The notes: a model not told the origin generated them from the letters alone. A stretch of 64,000 nt of DNA from Curvibacter lanceolatus ATCC 14669 (GCF_000381265.1 NZ_KB906260.1:124001-188000), one strand, 5' to 3'; positions 38,434 to 48,173 are shown, counted from the stretch's first letter. Numbers and translations are program-made.

Positions 38434-38513
38434 CTAGGGGTGTCCCGGAGGTTCTGCCTCCCGGACTGAGAGAGTCCCTTTGAACCTGATTGAGATCATC
38501 CTCGCGCAGGGAA
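38434..38513 (+). promoter_or_regulatory. TPP riboswitch before a TonB-dependent receptor
   Basis: AGGGGTGT (38436-38443), CTGAGAGAGTCCC (38465-38477), GAACCTGAT-GAGATCATCC and CGCAGGGAAGC (to 38513) give the full thi-box pattern in a compact form. It begins 50 bases after the thiE stop and ends 84 bases before the receptor ATG, so the receptor should be repressed by thiamine pyrophosphate. Confidence 0.93.
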
Positions 38514-38597
38514 GCCCGCCGTGCCAGCCGCCGCATCGCCGATGCTTGTGCGCGCTGCCACGCGACTGCTTTGCGCCAGGATCACGGAAGCCACGCC

Positions 38598-40823
38598 ATG
38601 ACCTGCCGACATCGTTCCCCCACCCACACCCTGACCCCTTGTGCCATTGCCGCTTTGCTGCTGATGAGCCCAGTGGCCTGGGCACAGGACGCCAGCCTCC
38701 AACCTGTGGTCGTCAACGACCGGACATCTGCCCCGGTGGCCGACGTGACCGGCTTCGGGGATGTGCCGGTACGCGAAGTTCCTGCCTCGGTCACCGTCAT
38801 CGGCCGGGAGCAACTGGATGCCCTGGGCGCGCGCAGGCTGGCTGACTTGACCACCCTCGACGCCTCGGTCACCGATGGCTACAACGCACCGGGCTATTGG
38901 GATTTCCTGACCATCCGCGGCTACACGCTCAACCAGAACTACAACTACCGTCGTGAAGGCCTGCCGATCAATGCCGAGACCGTGATCCCGCTCGACAACA
39001 AGGAACGCATCGAAATCTTGAAGGGCACCAGCGGCATCCAGGCGGGGACCAGCGCACCGGGTGGCCTGGTCAACTACGTGGTGAAGCGCCCCACCGAAAC
39101 GCCTCTGCGTGAACTGACGCTGGGCCTCAGCGAACGTGGCAGCCGTCTGCTGGCCCTGGATCTGGGCGGCAGAACCGACAACAAGGTGATTGGCTATCGG
39201 CTCAACATCGCCCATGAAGACATGCGGCCCCTGATCGACGCGACCCATGGACACCGCGACCTGTTCGCGCTGGCGCTCGACGCGCGGGTCAGCCGGGACA
39301 CCTTGGTGGCGGGCGAATTCGAATGGAGCAGCCACACCCAGGCCAGCGTGCCCGGACAGAGCCTGCTGGGCAGTCAGTTGCCCGCGGTGGGCAATCCCAA
39401 CGTCAATCTGAACAACCAGCCCTGGTCCAAGCCCAACAATTTTGACAACCTCACCGGCACGCTGCGGGTGGATCAGCAGATCAACCAAGCCTGGAGCTGG
39501 CAGGCCCAATACGGCCGCCAGAAGCTCAAGAGCAATGACCGCCTGGCCTACCCCTTTGGTTGCAGCGACCCGGTCAGCGGCGCCTACTATGCAGACCGCT
39601 ATTGCCCGTCGAGCAGCACCGGCAAGGCCAATGTGGGCCTGGCCGACATCTACCAGTTTGAGAGCAACAACGAGCGCCGCACCCAGCAAGCCGCACAATT
39701 CAAGCTGCAGGGCAATGTGCGCTGGGGCAGCGTGCAGCACCTGGTCAGCACCGGCCTGCTGCGCAGTGTGCTGAACAACCGCTTCGGTTTTCAGGCCGAT
39801 GCATCTGCCCCGGTGGGCCAGGCCACCACGGACGGTCAGACCAGCATCCCCAGCCCGAATCCGCCGCTGGCTTTCATCACGCCCAACACCAACCGGGACG
39901 AATACTCAACCGAGTTGTTCGTGCAAGACATGGCGCGATGGACCCCCCGCTTTGCGACCTGGGCCGGCCTGCGCCACACCGAACTGGATCGCCACAGCAT
40001 CCAGACGGACGGGGGACGGGAAACGCGATATCGACAAAGTTTCAACAGTCCCTGGCTGGGCGCCAGTTACGACCTGGGCTCAGGACTGTCGCTGTATGGC
40101 AGCTGGGGGCGCGGCACGGAATCTGCCGTGGCACCCAACCGCCCCTACTACGCCAACGCAGGCTCGGCCCTCCCTGTGGCAGTCAGCACTCAGAAGGAAA
40201 TTGGATTCAAGCAGGCCCTGTCCCAGGGTGCCTGGCAGGCGAGCTACTTCGACATCCGCCGCCCTGCCCTGTATGAAACTCAATTGGCCGGCAGCAGCAC
40301 CGCCGCCCAGCTTTGCCCCAACAATCCCACCGATTGCCGCATCCAGAGCTTTGACGGCGATGCCCATCACCAAGGGCTGGAGTTGTCGGGCGACCTGCGC
40401 CTCGGCGCATGGCGTCTGGGCGGCAGCGGCATGTGGCTGCGGGCAGTGCGCGACAGTGCGGATGCCAGCATCAATGGCCACACCCCGAGCAACGTGCCTT
40501 CCCGTGTGTTGCGACTGCGGGCCGACTACCTGGTGCCTCAGGTACCAGGCCTGACGGTTGGTGGCAGCATCAGCCACGAAGGCCCGCGCAAGGTGATCGA
40601 CAACAGCGCCGAGCAGGTGTCGCTGCCATCCTGGACCCGCGTCGACGCCCTGCTGAGTTTCCAGCAGAAGCTCTCGCCAGAGACACGCACACTCTGGACC
40701 TTCGGGGTGACCAATCTGTTTGACCGCGGCTACTGGCGCGAGTCGCCGACCAGCTACGGGCACCTCTATCTGTACCCAGGTGCTGCAAGAACTTTGCGTC
40801 TGACGATGAAAACCAGCTTCTGA
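38598..40823 (+). CDS. TonB-dependent outer-membrane receptor, predicted thiamine-related
   Basis: 741-residue 22-strand barrel with signal peptide (core CAIAALLLMSPVAWA, cleavage before QDASLQ). Plug domain: VREVPASVTVIGREQLDALG, TIRGYTLNQNYNYRREGLP, and ERIEILKGTSGIQAGTSAPG. Barrel ends in the outer-membrane insertion signature LRLTMKTSF with a terminal phenylalanine. By sequence it belongs to the siderophore-receptor (FhuE/FpvA-like) group, but the TPP riboswitch in front argues that the cargo is thiamine or a precursor such as HMP. ATG at 38598 with GGAAG upstream is preferred; a longer ORF overlaps the riboswitch. Confidence 0.9.
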   Translation: MTCRHRSPTHTLTPCAIAALLLMSPVAWAQDASLQPVVVNDRTSAPVADVTGFGDVPVREVPASVTVIGREQLDALGARRLADLTTLDASVTDGYNAPGYWDFLTIRGYTLNQNYNYRREGLPINAETVIPLDNKERIEILKGTSGIQAGTSAPGGLVNYVVKRPTETPLRELTLGLSERGSRLLALDLGGRTDNKVIGYRLNIAHEDMRPLIDATHGHRDLFALALDARVSRDTLVAGEFEWSSHTQASVPGQSLLGSQLPAVGNPNVNLNNQPWSKPNNFDNLTGTLRVDQQINQAWSWQAQYGRQKLKSNDRLAYPFGCSDPVSGAYYADRYCPSSSTGKANVGLADIYQFESNNERRTQQAAQFKLQGNVRWGSVQHLVSTGLLRSVLNNRFGFQADASAPVGQATTDGQTSIPSPNPPLAFITPNTNRDEYSTELFVQDMARWTPRFATWAGLRHTELDRHSIQTDGGRETRYRQSFNSPWLGASYDLGSGLSLYGSWGRGTESAVAPNRPYYANAGSALPVAVSTQKEIGFKQALSQGAWQASYFDIRRPALYETQLAGSSTAAQLCPNNPTDCRIQSFDGDAHHQGLELSGDLRLGAWRLGGSGMWLRAVRDSADASINGHTPSNVPSRVLRLRADYLVPQVPGLTVGGSISHEGPRKVIDNSAEQVSLPSWTRVDALLSFQQKLSPETRTLWTFGVTNLFDRGYWRESPTSYGHLYLYPGAARTLRLTMKTSF

Positions 40824-40865
40824 GTTCTCAAGCCCCAATTTTTGTGTATATAATCTAAGTCTTGT

Positions 40866-40941
40866 TCCTCGATAGCTCAGTCGGTAGAGCGCCGGACTGT
40901 TAATCCGTAGGTCCCTGGTTCGAGCCCAGGTCGAGGAGCCA
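40866..40941 (+). tRNA. tRNA-Asn (GTT), copy 1
   Basis: 76 bases. Acceptor arms TCCTCGA/TCGAGGA, D arm GCTCAGTCGGTAGAGC, anticodon loop CTGTTAA (anticodon GTT), T arm CCTGGTTCGAGCCCAGG, encoded CCA. A TATAAT hexamer at 40849-40854 is the likely -10 box. Confidence 0.98.
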
Positions 40942-41008
40942 AGATTCATTGCTAGTTTTCTGTTGAAGCACGACCACCCAGGTTGTCTTGTTGAGACAGT
41001 ACCGATAT

Positions 41009-41084
41009 TCCTCGATAGCTCAGTCGGTAGAGCGCCGGACTGTTAATCCGTAGGTCCCTGGTTCGAGCCCAGGTCGAGGAGCCA
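41009..41084 (+). tRNA. tRNA-Asn (GTT), copy 2
   Basis: Identical over all 76 bases to copy 1, 67 bases downstream, with encoded CCA. Probably one transcript with copy 1, ended by the terminator that follows. Confidence 0.98.
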
Positions 41085-41088
41085 TTCA

Positions 41089-41124
41089 AAGGTCTTGCAG
41101 GCTAATGCCCGCAAGACCTTTTTT
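41089..41124 (+). terminator. Rho-independent terminator of the tRNA-Asn pair
   Basis: AAGGTCTTGC / GCAAGACCTT stem (41089-41098 with 41111-41120) and a T run, 5 bases after the second CCA. Confidence 0.92.
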
Positions 41125-41171
41125 CTTTTGGCCGCCCCACTTCATGTCGAGCGAGACGGAGACATGGCCCT

Positions 41172-43698
41172 TCACGTCAAAGGCATGGGCTGACTCTCAG
41201 CACTGCCGGACCTGGCCGGAAAATAAATGTGGAACTCTGCGCCGCCATCGGACACATTGCAGGCCCGGATCCGGCCACCATGGCCTTCAACAATCTTGCG
41301 ACAAATGGCCAGGCCAAGCCCCGTCCCGCCCGATCCATTCTTGGTTTTGCTCGATTGGACGAAGGCTTCAAAGATCTTCTCCAATTCAGCCTCGGGAATA
41401 CCGGGGCCATGATCGCGCACAACGATGTGAATTTCACTGCCATCGCCGATCTGGGCAGACAACGAAACCGTTTGATCATTGGGTGAAAATTTGACCGCAT
41501 TGGCCAAGACATTGCGGATGACCTGCTGAAAGCGCAAAGGATCGGCCCGCGCCACCAAAGGCAGATCTGACAAGTCCATGTCGAGAGAAAGATTTTTGCG
41601 CGCCAGCAAAGGCCCCATTTCACGGGCCACCGGCCTGATCAATGAGCGCAGATCGACACTTTCAAGATGAAACGTCCCCACCGTGCTTTCGATCTTAGAG
41701 ACATCCAACAGATCGTTGACCAATGCCAGCATGCGCTGCCCCGAGGCATTGATGTCGTGGAACATGGCCACGATACGGTCGCTGCCCTTGCCCCGCATCA
41801 CACCCAACTCCGAAAACCCAATGATGGATTGCAGTGGCGTGCGCAGTTCGTGGCTGATGTTGGCAACAAATTCTGATTTGGAGCGCGACGCTTCTTCCGC
41901 CACATCGCGCGCCTCGCGAATGGCGCGCTCCGCCTCGCGGAATTCAGTTACATCGGTGAGCACTGTCAACACCCCGATGAGAGCCCCCGACTCGCCCGGC
42001 ACCATCACCTTGCTGATCAAGACATCCCGCATGCCCATGTCGTAGCGCGAGATGCGTGACTCAAAACGGACCTCCCCCCCCCTGCCGAACCAGTTGCGCC
42101 TCCGAATGCTCGTGCAACTGGGCCTCGTTGACCGGCAAAAAATCGGCGAAGCGCTTGCCAATCACCTGGCCGCGGTCCAAGCCCTTGAACTGCTCCCAGG
42201 CCTTGTTCACCATCACCAGGCGCCCCATCTCATCCGCCATGGACGTGGGCTCAGGACTGATTTCAAGCATCAATCCAATCAGCGACAACTGCATCTGCAG
42301 TTGTCGCTGGGTCTCCAGCAACTCAGTGATATCGACCGCACTGCCAGCAAAAGCGGTGATTCGCCCGTCCACCAACAAAGGCACGACGGCCAATTCGAAA
42401 TGGCGAGTGCGGCCGTCGGCCCCCACCGTGGAGGCACGGCAATGCCGAACGCCGTCCAGATGATCCAACGCGAACAAAGTGGTGCGGTCGGTGGGACGCT
42501 CAGGCACCAGCACATCCAGCACACTGCGACCCAGCGCCTGGTGCGCCTGAGCACCTAACAACGCAGCCCAGCGGGCATTCACATAGGTCACCACACCCGA
42601 GGCGTCAGTGCGAAAGATCAGCTCCTGCAAGCTTCGCAGCAGCACACTCAATTCACGTTCACTGCGTACCACTTGATCACGCGCTCGATCGAACAACACA
42701 CGGGACCGCTCTCGAGCCCGCAAGCTGCGGTACAAAACAACTGCCATGCCCAGCAGCAAGAACACAACCACCAAGCCCGTCACCAACACAGGCCGTGCCC
42801 GTGCCAGCCAACGCTGCGTGGACGCCGCTTGCGCCTGCTCGACCAAGACGACCAAGGGCCAGGCCCTGGAGGCTCGGAAAGCCACCAACGTCTCCTCACC
42901 CAAGTTCGAATGCTCACGGTAGCTACCATGCTCCCGCGCCACTTGGCGCTCACTGAAAAGGCTGTGATGCGCCAGACTGAGCCCCGGAGCCTCGACCATG
43001 TCCACCGTGCTGGTCAACAACAGACCCGTATAACTTGTCACAAGAATCGACAGGGGGTTGTCACCTATCACTTGACGCTGAAAGTTCACCAGGGCGTCGG
43101 GGTTGATCAGGGCGACCACGAGCATGGGCTGCCCCCCAGCCAAGGCAAAGCCATACAACATGGGAAGACTGTTGATACCGGAGCGCAATCCCGCCTGGGA
43201 CGCCCCCAACTCAAAATCTGCCAGGCTTCGGCCTCGGATCAAAGGGCCCAACAAAGACTGACCGCGCGCAGGGCGTGGCCCCAAAAGAGAAAGATTGACC
43301 TGCCGCTGCACATCACCAGCCGCCGAGCTGACCAGAACCCGGCCTTGAGCGTCCAGAACAGCAATCGAACGAACAAAGGGAACACTCCCAAGCGCTTGCG
43401 TCAATTGCCGGCTCAAATGCGGAATATCGGCCTGCGAATCCTGCAGCAGAACCGTCTCAGCAAGGGAGTTCTGCACCACGGCCACGGCATCAAAAGACCG
43501 ACTGGCATGGTCCTCGATCACCCGCGCATAGAGTTCCTGCTGCCGCAGGTCCTGCTCCACCACCTGCTGATGACCACGCCAGGACATCCAGACAATCGCC
43601 ATCAACAACAGCAAAGCAAACAGCACACCAGTGAACAGTGCGAGCTGGCTCGACAACCACTGGGCCGATGAGTGTTTCAAGGAAGAGTCTTGCCGCAT
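41172..43698 (-). pseudogene. Multi-PAS sensor histidine kinase, frame split at a G9 tract
   Basis: The restored product is about 841 residues: membrane helix 1 (18-40), a Cache-like periplasmic region, helix 2 (303-323), PAS (FRTDASGVVTYVNARWAALL), a second PAS-like region (from about 475) with EMGRLVMVNKAWEQF, a PAC-like stretch, HisKA (FVANISHELRTPLQSIIGFS) and HATPase with NVLANAVKFS and GTGLGLAICRKIVEGHGG. The C9 run at 42074-42082 (G9 on the coding strand) breaks it: the first part stops after GGGGPF at 42061, and the second reads from EVRFESRISRYDMG on. Eight Gs restore one frame. ATG 43698 is chosen, 22 bases after the binding-protein gene. Confidence 0.85.
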
Positions 43699-43720
43699 TG
43701 AACCCGTGCCCAACCGCCCG

Positions 43721-44518
43721 TCAAGGCTGAACCACCATAGAGTCCAGTCCATGCCGTCTGGCATGGGACTCAAGACGACCGTCTTTTTGAATACGGGCCA
43801 CGAAGTCATCCACCACGGCGTACCAGCTTTCGTCCCCTGGCTTCACAGCATAGCCATAGGGCATGACATGGAAAGGCTTCGGCGGGGAGATCAATGTGGC
43901 CCAATCAGCGTTATCTAGCAAGCGACGGCTGTAAGGATAATCGGTCATGAACACATCGATGCGTCCAGCCTCCAGTTCGCGCTCCCGAGTCTGGGGAGGC
44001 TTGATGTTGATGAGCTTGGCGTATTTCAGAGAAGCCGCCATCACAGGCTCCATGAAGGTTCCGGACTGGACTCCGACCAGAATGCCCGGCCGGTCAATGT
44101 CTGCCCACTGCTTGATCGTGGCACTGCCGCGCGTGGTGATGGCATAAATATCGCTACGCAAATAGGGCCGGGTGAATCGCAGATGCTGCATACGTTGCGC
44201 AAGCATGGCCACCGCAAACATGGCAATATCGCAGCGATCACCCACAAGATCGGGCACCAGGGAGGCGAAGCTTGAATCAACGAACTCGACTTTCATCGAC
44301 AGGTCTGCTGCCAACTCGTGGGCCAGATCAATATCGATCCCGACCAACTGTCGGGTGCGCGGGTTGCGGTAGGTGATTCCGTAATAATCCGGCCAAATGC
44401 AGACACGAACGGCCTTGCTCGTCTGCACACGGTCATGAACGCTACCAGCCATCAGCGTCGGCACCGCCATCGTGAGCCCCATGGCCAGGCACCAACCCGC
44501 CAGAAACCGAACCACCAT
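43721..44518 (-). CDS. Periplasmic solute-binding protein (SBP_bac_3 family) next to a kinase
   Basis: 265 residues with signal peptide (MVVRFLAGWCLAMGLTMAVP). The mature domain follows the amino-acid-binding family 3 fold: VRVCIWPDYYGITYRNPRTR, LVGIDIDLAHELAADLSMKV, VPDLVGDRCDIAMFAVAM and GVQSGTFMEPVM. No permease or ATPase gene is adjacent; instead the sensor kinase starts 22 bases later on the same strand. It therefore more likely presents a ligand to the kinase than to an importer. Ligand unknown; polar amino acid or related small molecule by family. Confidence 0.88.
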   Translation of the reverse strand: MVVRFLAGWCLAMGLTMAVPTLMAGSVHDRVQTSKAVRVCIWPDYYGITYRNPRTRQLVGIDIDLAHELAADLSMKVEFVDSSFASLVPDLVGDRCDIAMFAVAMLAQRMQHLRFTRPYLRSDIYAITTRGSATIKQWADIDRPGILVGVQSGTFMEPVMAASLKYAKLINIKPPQTRERELEAGRIDVFMTDYPYSRRLLDNADWATLISPPKPFHVMPYGYAVKPGDESWYAVVDDFVARIQKDGRLESHARRHGLDSMVVQP

Positions 44519-44661
44519 GATCTACTCCTGGTATCCACCATCTGCCCATTGTCTTGGCGACAGAATCACACAATGCACCGAAGGCAGTGCCTCGTATTGC
44601 CGTCAACGCCCGGCAGTGCCCCTGTCGCTGTTCACGGTCGGTGTGCCGCCCACTGCAGGCT

Positions 44662-45036
44662 TCACGACGAAGCCTCTTCGAGTTTGTTGATGGTTTCGAT
44701 CAACTGCAACAGGCTGAACGGCTTGACCAAGTACTCGTCCGCCCCCGCCTCAAAACCTGCCGCGCGGTCCTCGCTCTGGCCTCGAGCGGTCAACAGAATG
44801 ACCTTGGAACGAGCAAGTTGCGCGTTCGCCTTGATTCGGCGACAAACTTCCAGGCCATCAATGCCTCCCGGCATCATCACATCGAGCAAGACCAGATCCG
44901 GATGCAACTCCTCAGCCAAGTTGAGACCAGCCTGCCCATCCGCTGCTTCGAATATTTCGTACGCCACAAACTCCATGGTCATTCGCAAAAGCTTGCGAAT
45001 ATCCGCATGGTCATCGACGATCAGTATTTTTTTCAT
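44662..45036 (-). CDS. Single-domain response regulator (CheY-like)
   Basis: 124 residues, receiver only. Acid pocket VDDHAD at 8-13, phospho-acceptor D52 in LVLLDVMMPGGIDG, switch threonine in ILLTARG and lysine in YLVKPFSL. No output domain, so it acts by protein contact or as a phosphorelay shuttle. Same strand as the binding-protein and kinase genes, with a 143-base gap. Its own promoter is well marked (see 45081-45126). Confidence 0.93.
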   Translation of the reverse strand: MKKILIVDDHADIRKLLRMTMEFVAYEIFEAADGQAGLNLAEELHPDLVLLDVMMPGGIDGLEVCRRIKANAQLARSKVILLTARGQSEDRAAGFEAGADEYLVKPFSLLQLIETINKLEEASS

Positions 45037-45080
45037 GCAGTACCTCGCGATAATTCAAAAATCACCTGACAAGCTGATTT

Positions 45081-45126
45081 TTGACAAGATAACGATATCA
45101 TATAAATTATTTTTATCATTTGTCAA
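45081..45126. promoter_or_regulatory. Divergent promoter region of the response-regulator genes
   Basis: The gap is very AT-rich. On the minus strand TTGACA (complement of 45121-45126) and TATGAT (45097-45102) are 18 bases apart, a good sigma-70 promoter for the CheY-like gene. On the plus strand TTGACA (45081-45086) is followed 16 bases later by TAAATT. The TTGACAA elements form an inverted pair, so one factor could bind both sides. Confidence 0.65.
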
Positions 45127-45165
45127 GTCTTTTTTTACAGCAGTCGTGCCAAAATACAGCGCATC

Positions 45166-45819
45166 ATGACCCAAGAAGAAAATTCCACACGCGATCACTA
45201 CACAACCCTCGAGGTAGCCGGCCTGTTAGGCATGGCTGTTCGATCGGTTCAACTGATGGTCGACAGGGAGGAACTCGAGGCCTGGAAGACGCCGGGAGGC
45301 CATCGGCGGATTTCTCGCTCCTCAGTTGAACGGTGGATTGCCTCGCGCAAACCGGCGGGGAGCCAGACCGACCGCCTCAGCACCGACTCTGCCACAGGCC
45401 GGTCGATGCAAGGCTCTGGGGGATCTCGGGTACTGTTGATTGAAGACAGCACCCATTTCCAGAACCTGGTCAGCATGCTGATCCGGCAACACTTCCCCAA
45501 CGTCGACCTGCGCGTCGCCGATGATGGGATCGCCGGCTTGGCCATCTACGGTCAGTTCCAACCAGACATCCTGATTGTCGACATTCTGCTCCCCGGTATC
45601 GATGGCCCCACCCTGATCACCAGTTTGCGTTCTCACCCCCAGTTTGCTCGCAGTCAATTGATTGTCATCACCTCGCTCGACGAATCCCAGCGAGGACCTT
45701 ACGCCTTTGCACTGAAGGGGGTTCGCGTGATCCATAAACCGAGGCTCGTCGCCGAATTGCCCGGCTTGTTGGCTCAGGTGCCGCCTGCCAGTGCAAGTCA
45801 AGTCAAGTCATCGGTCTGA
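45166..45819 (+). CDS. Response regulator with N-terminal excisionase-type HTH and C-terminal receiver
   Basis: 217 residues. The N-terminal 60 form a MerR/excisionase-like winged helix (YTTLEVAGLLGMAVRSVQLM...TPGGHRRISRSSVERWIAS), a linker follows, and a receiver begins at VLLIEDSTHF with phospho-acceptor in ILIVDILLPGIDG. The order DNA-binding first, receiver second is the reverse of OmpR/NarL regulators. Probably the DNA-binding output of this signalling cluster; it might bind the divergent promoter next to it. Confidence 0.9.
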   Translation: MTQEENSTRDHYTTLEVAGLLGMAVRSVQLMVDREELEAWKTPGGHRRISRSSVERWIASRKPAGSQTDRLSTDSATGRSMQGSGGSRVLLIEDSTHFQNLVSMLIRQHFPNVDLRVADDGIAGLAIYGQFQPDILIVDILLPGIDGPTLITSLRSHPQFARSQLIVITSLDESQRGPYAFALKGVRVIHKPRLVAELPGLLAQVPPASASQVKSSV

Positions 45820-45829
45820 AGGCTATTGC

Positions 45830-46591
45830 ATGCCGCGCATCTTGCTGATCGAGGACGATGCCTCCATACAACGCTTCGTCGAATTTGCGCTGGAAGACAT
45901 TGGCGCAGAATTGGTGATCACGGACACAGTCAAGCAAGGCATCACCTATCTGAAGCAGACACCATTTGACTTGGTCCTGACCGACCTGATGCTGCCCGGT
46001 GATTCAGGGATCACCTTGCTCGAAAAATTGCGTGAGCAACCCGACATGGCGCCTCATACCAGAGTGGTGGTGTTCAGTGCAGGACTCACGGGCAGCGTGA
46101 AAACGCAACTACAGGCGCTGGGAGTTTGGCGCATGTTGTCAAAGCCAATTTCTGTCCTGGACCTGCTGACTTGCGTTGAAGAAGGCCTGTCCAGCCGGGC
46201 GACATCTGAAGCGCCGATGCAGAGTGAAGCCCCCATCACCCCATCGTCAGGCTCACTGCAAGACCTGGAACGTCATGCCATCGAGACCCATTTCAATGGG
46301 GACACCCAACTGTTCCGGATGTACCGGACGGCCTGTCTTGCTCAATTCAGCATCGATATCGAAACAGGTGATCAGGCCAGCCAAGCCCACGACCTCCCTG
46401 CCCTGCGTCGAATGGGGCACAGCCTCAAGACGGTCCTGCACACGCTCGCCGAAGAACATGGCGCCCAATTGGCCAAGGCACTCGAGCAATTGGCAGAGCA
46501 ACAGGAACTGAGCGCAGCCCAGCAGCAATGGGTGCAGCTGCGCAAGGCACTGCTGGACGCCCAGCAAAGACATCTTGCAACACCATGCTGA
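45830..46591 (+). CDS. Receiver-HPt phosphorelay protein
   Basis: 253 residues: receiver (ILLIEDDASIQRFVEFALED; acceptor in LVLTDLMLPGDSG; K in MLSKPISV) followed after a linker by an HPt four-helix domain with its histidine in LRRMGHSLKTVLHTL near residue 204. It can take a phosphate on the receiver and hand it via the HPt histidine. ATG 45830 with GAAGG is preferred to an upstream in-frame start. It lies 10 bases after the HTH-receiver gene, hence one operon. Confidence 0.9.
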   Translation: MPRILLIEDDASIQRFVEFALEDIGAELVITDTVKQGITYLKQTPFDLVLTDLMLPGDSGITLLEKLREQPDMAPHTRVVVFSAGLTGSVKTQLQALGVWRMLSKPISVLDLLTCVEEGLSSRATSEAPMQSEAPITPSSGSLQDLERHAIETHFNGDTQLFRMYRTACLAQFSIDIETGDQASQAHDLPALRRMGHSLKTVLHTLAEEHGAQLAKALEQLAEQQELSAAQQQWVQLRKALLDAQQRHLATPC

Positions 46592-46661
46592 ACCCACTTG
46601 GCGGCGCCGGTGGTCTGGTTGAGTCCGTGTCGCCCGCTGATCAGACGCGTTTCGGAGCTCC

Positions 46662-47420
46662 GTGAACACGCCACACACACCGCCCCCACTGCCCTTTCTT
46701 GCACCTGGTGAGCCCTTCCCACCTGTGGAACGCAGTTGGGGCCCTATCGACCCCCTGCCCGGCTTGCTGGCAGCCGGTGCGGACTTGAGGCCTGCCACCT
46801 TGGTCCAGGCTTACCGACACGGGATATTTCCCTGGTTCAGCGAAGGCCAACCCATTCTTTGGTGGAGCCCAGATCCCCGGATGGTGCTGCCACCCAGCCA
46901 CTTTCGGATGCGGCGCAGCCTGCGGCAAACCCTGACCCACCTGCGCGCACAAGGTAACTTTGAAGTCCGTTTTGATACCCAGTTTGAGGCGGTCATACGC
47001 GCTTGCGCTCAAAGCCATCGCCCCCAACAACAAGGCACCTGGATCACCGAAGGCATGATCCAGGCGTACGTCGAATTGCACAGGATGGGCATCGCTCACA
47101 GCGTCGAAACCTGGGTTGACGGCCAGCTTCAGGCAGGTCTTTACGGGGTCAACCTGGGACGAGCGATGTTTGGCGAATCCATGTTCACACGCATACCCGA
47201 TGGCTCCAAGCTGGCCCTGGCTGCACTGGTAGGGTTTTGCCTGGAGAACGACATCAAATGGATTGATTGCCAGCAAAACACAAGACACCTTGCTTCCCTG
47301 GGTGCTCATGAGATTGAACGCCAGACCTTTGCCGACTGGCTCGAAAAGGTCACTGGCCTGGCCGCACCAAGCTGGGAATTTAATTCCGTATACTGGGATC
47401 GTGTCAGCCGCCTCAGGTGA
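46662..47420 (+). CDS. aat: Leucyl/phenylalanyl-tRNA--protein transferase
   Basis: 252-residue GNAT-fold enzyme that adds Leu or Phe to proteins with N-terminal Lys/Arg, marking them for ClpS-ClpAP. Signatures: GLLAAGADLRPATLVQAYRH, GIFPWFSEGQPILWWSPDPR, GCLL-type region HRMGIAHSVETWVDG and GLYGVNLGRAMFGESMF. GTG start with GGAG 5 bases before. Six bases to bpt, the other N-degron transferase; the pair is a common betaproteobacterial arrangement. Confidence 0.96.
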   Translation: MNTPHTPPPLPFLAPGEPFPPVERSWGPIDPLPGLLAAGADLRPATLVQAYRHGIFPWFSEGQPILWWSPDPRMVLPPSHFRMRRSLRQTLTHLRAQGNFEVRFDTQFEAVIRACAQSHRPQQQGTWITEGMIQAYVELHRMGIAHSVETWVDGQLQAGLYGVNLGRAMFGESMFTRIPDGSKLALAALVGFCLENDIKWIDCQQNTRHLASLGAHEIERQTFADWLEKVTGLAAPSWEFNSVYWDRVSRLR

Positions 47421-47426
47421 AGACCC

Positions 47427-48173
47427 GTGACCCAGCTCAATGACCTGCCCCTGCAAACCCTGCAGTTCTATGCAACAGCCCCCTACCCGTGCAGCTACCT
47501 GCCCGAAAGGCAGGCTCGCTCTCAGGTTGCGACGCCGGGCCATTTGATCCAAACCAGCCTGTATTCGGATTTGGTATCCGCGGGCTTCCGGCGCAGTGGC
47601 ATGTTCACTTACCGCCCCTATTGCGATGGATGCCGGGAATGCCAACCGCTGAGGATTCTGGTGCAGGAGTTCACACCCAATCGCAGTCAGCGCCGAGCCG
47701 TCAAGCTTCACGGGCACTTGGACGTCCGGGTGATGAAGCTGCATTTTTCAGCGGAGCACTATCAACTTTATCTACGCTACCAAGCCGGCCGACACGCTGG
47801 TGGCGGTATGGACCACGACAGCGTGGATCAATACACCCAGTTCCTGTTGCAGAGCCGGGTGAACTCTCGTCTGGTTGAGTTTCGAGAGCCTGGCGCAGAT
47901 GCCAACACACCCGGCCCCCTTCGCATGCTCAGCATCCTGGATGTGCTGGACGATGGCCTGTCAGCGGTCTACACCTTTTACGACCCCGACGTCGGTGGCA
48001 GCTTCGGCACCTACAACGTGATGTGGCAGATAGAGCAAGCCAAAGCACTCGCGTTACCCCATGTCTACCTGGGCTATTGGATCAAGTCCAGCCCGAAAAT
48101 GAACTACAAGGCTCAATACCAGCCTCACGAGGTCTTGGTGGAGCAGACTTGGATTCGAAGCACCGCGCGCTGA
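47427..48173 (+). CDS. bpt: Aspartate/glutamate leucyl-transferase (Bpt, arginyltransferase family)
   Basis: 248-residue ATE1-related transferase that in bacteria puts Leu on N-terminal Asp/Glu. Conserved [19 protein letters not shown], the cysteine-rich [18 protein letters not shown] near residues 55-72, [11 protein letters not shown] and [23 protein letters not shown] start. Shares the transcript with aat, forming the complete acidic and basic N-end branches. Confidence 0.95.
   Translation: MTQLNDLPLQTLQFYATAPYPCSYLPERQARSQVATPGHLIQTSLYSDLVSAGFRRSGMFTYRPYCDGCRECQPLRILVQEFTPNRSQRRAVKLHGHLDVRVMKLHFSAEHYQLYLRYQAGRHAGGGMDHDSVDQYTQFLLQSRVNSRLVEFREPGADANTPGPLRMLSILDVLDDGLSAVYTFYDPDVGGSFGTYNVMWQIEQAKALALPHVYLGYWIKSSPKMNYKAQYQPHEVLVEQTWIRSTAR

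Noticed and set aside
40866-41084. Tandem tRNA-Asn genes as an integration (att) site
   Set aside because: Both copies are complete with CCA and share one terminator; no integrase or truncated tRNA repeat is nearby, so simple gene duplication explains them.
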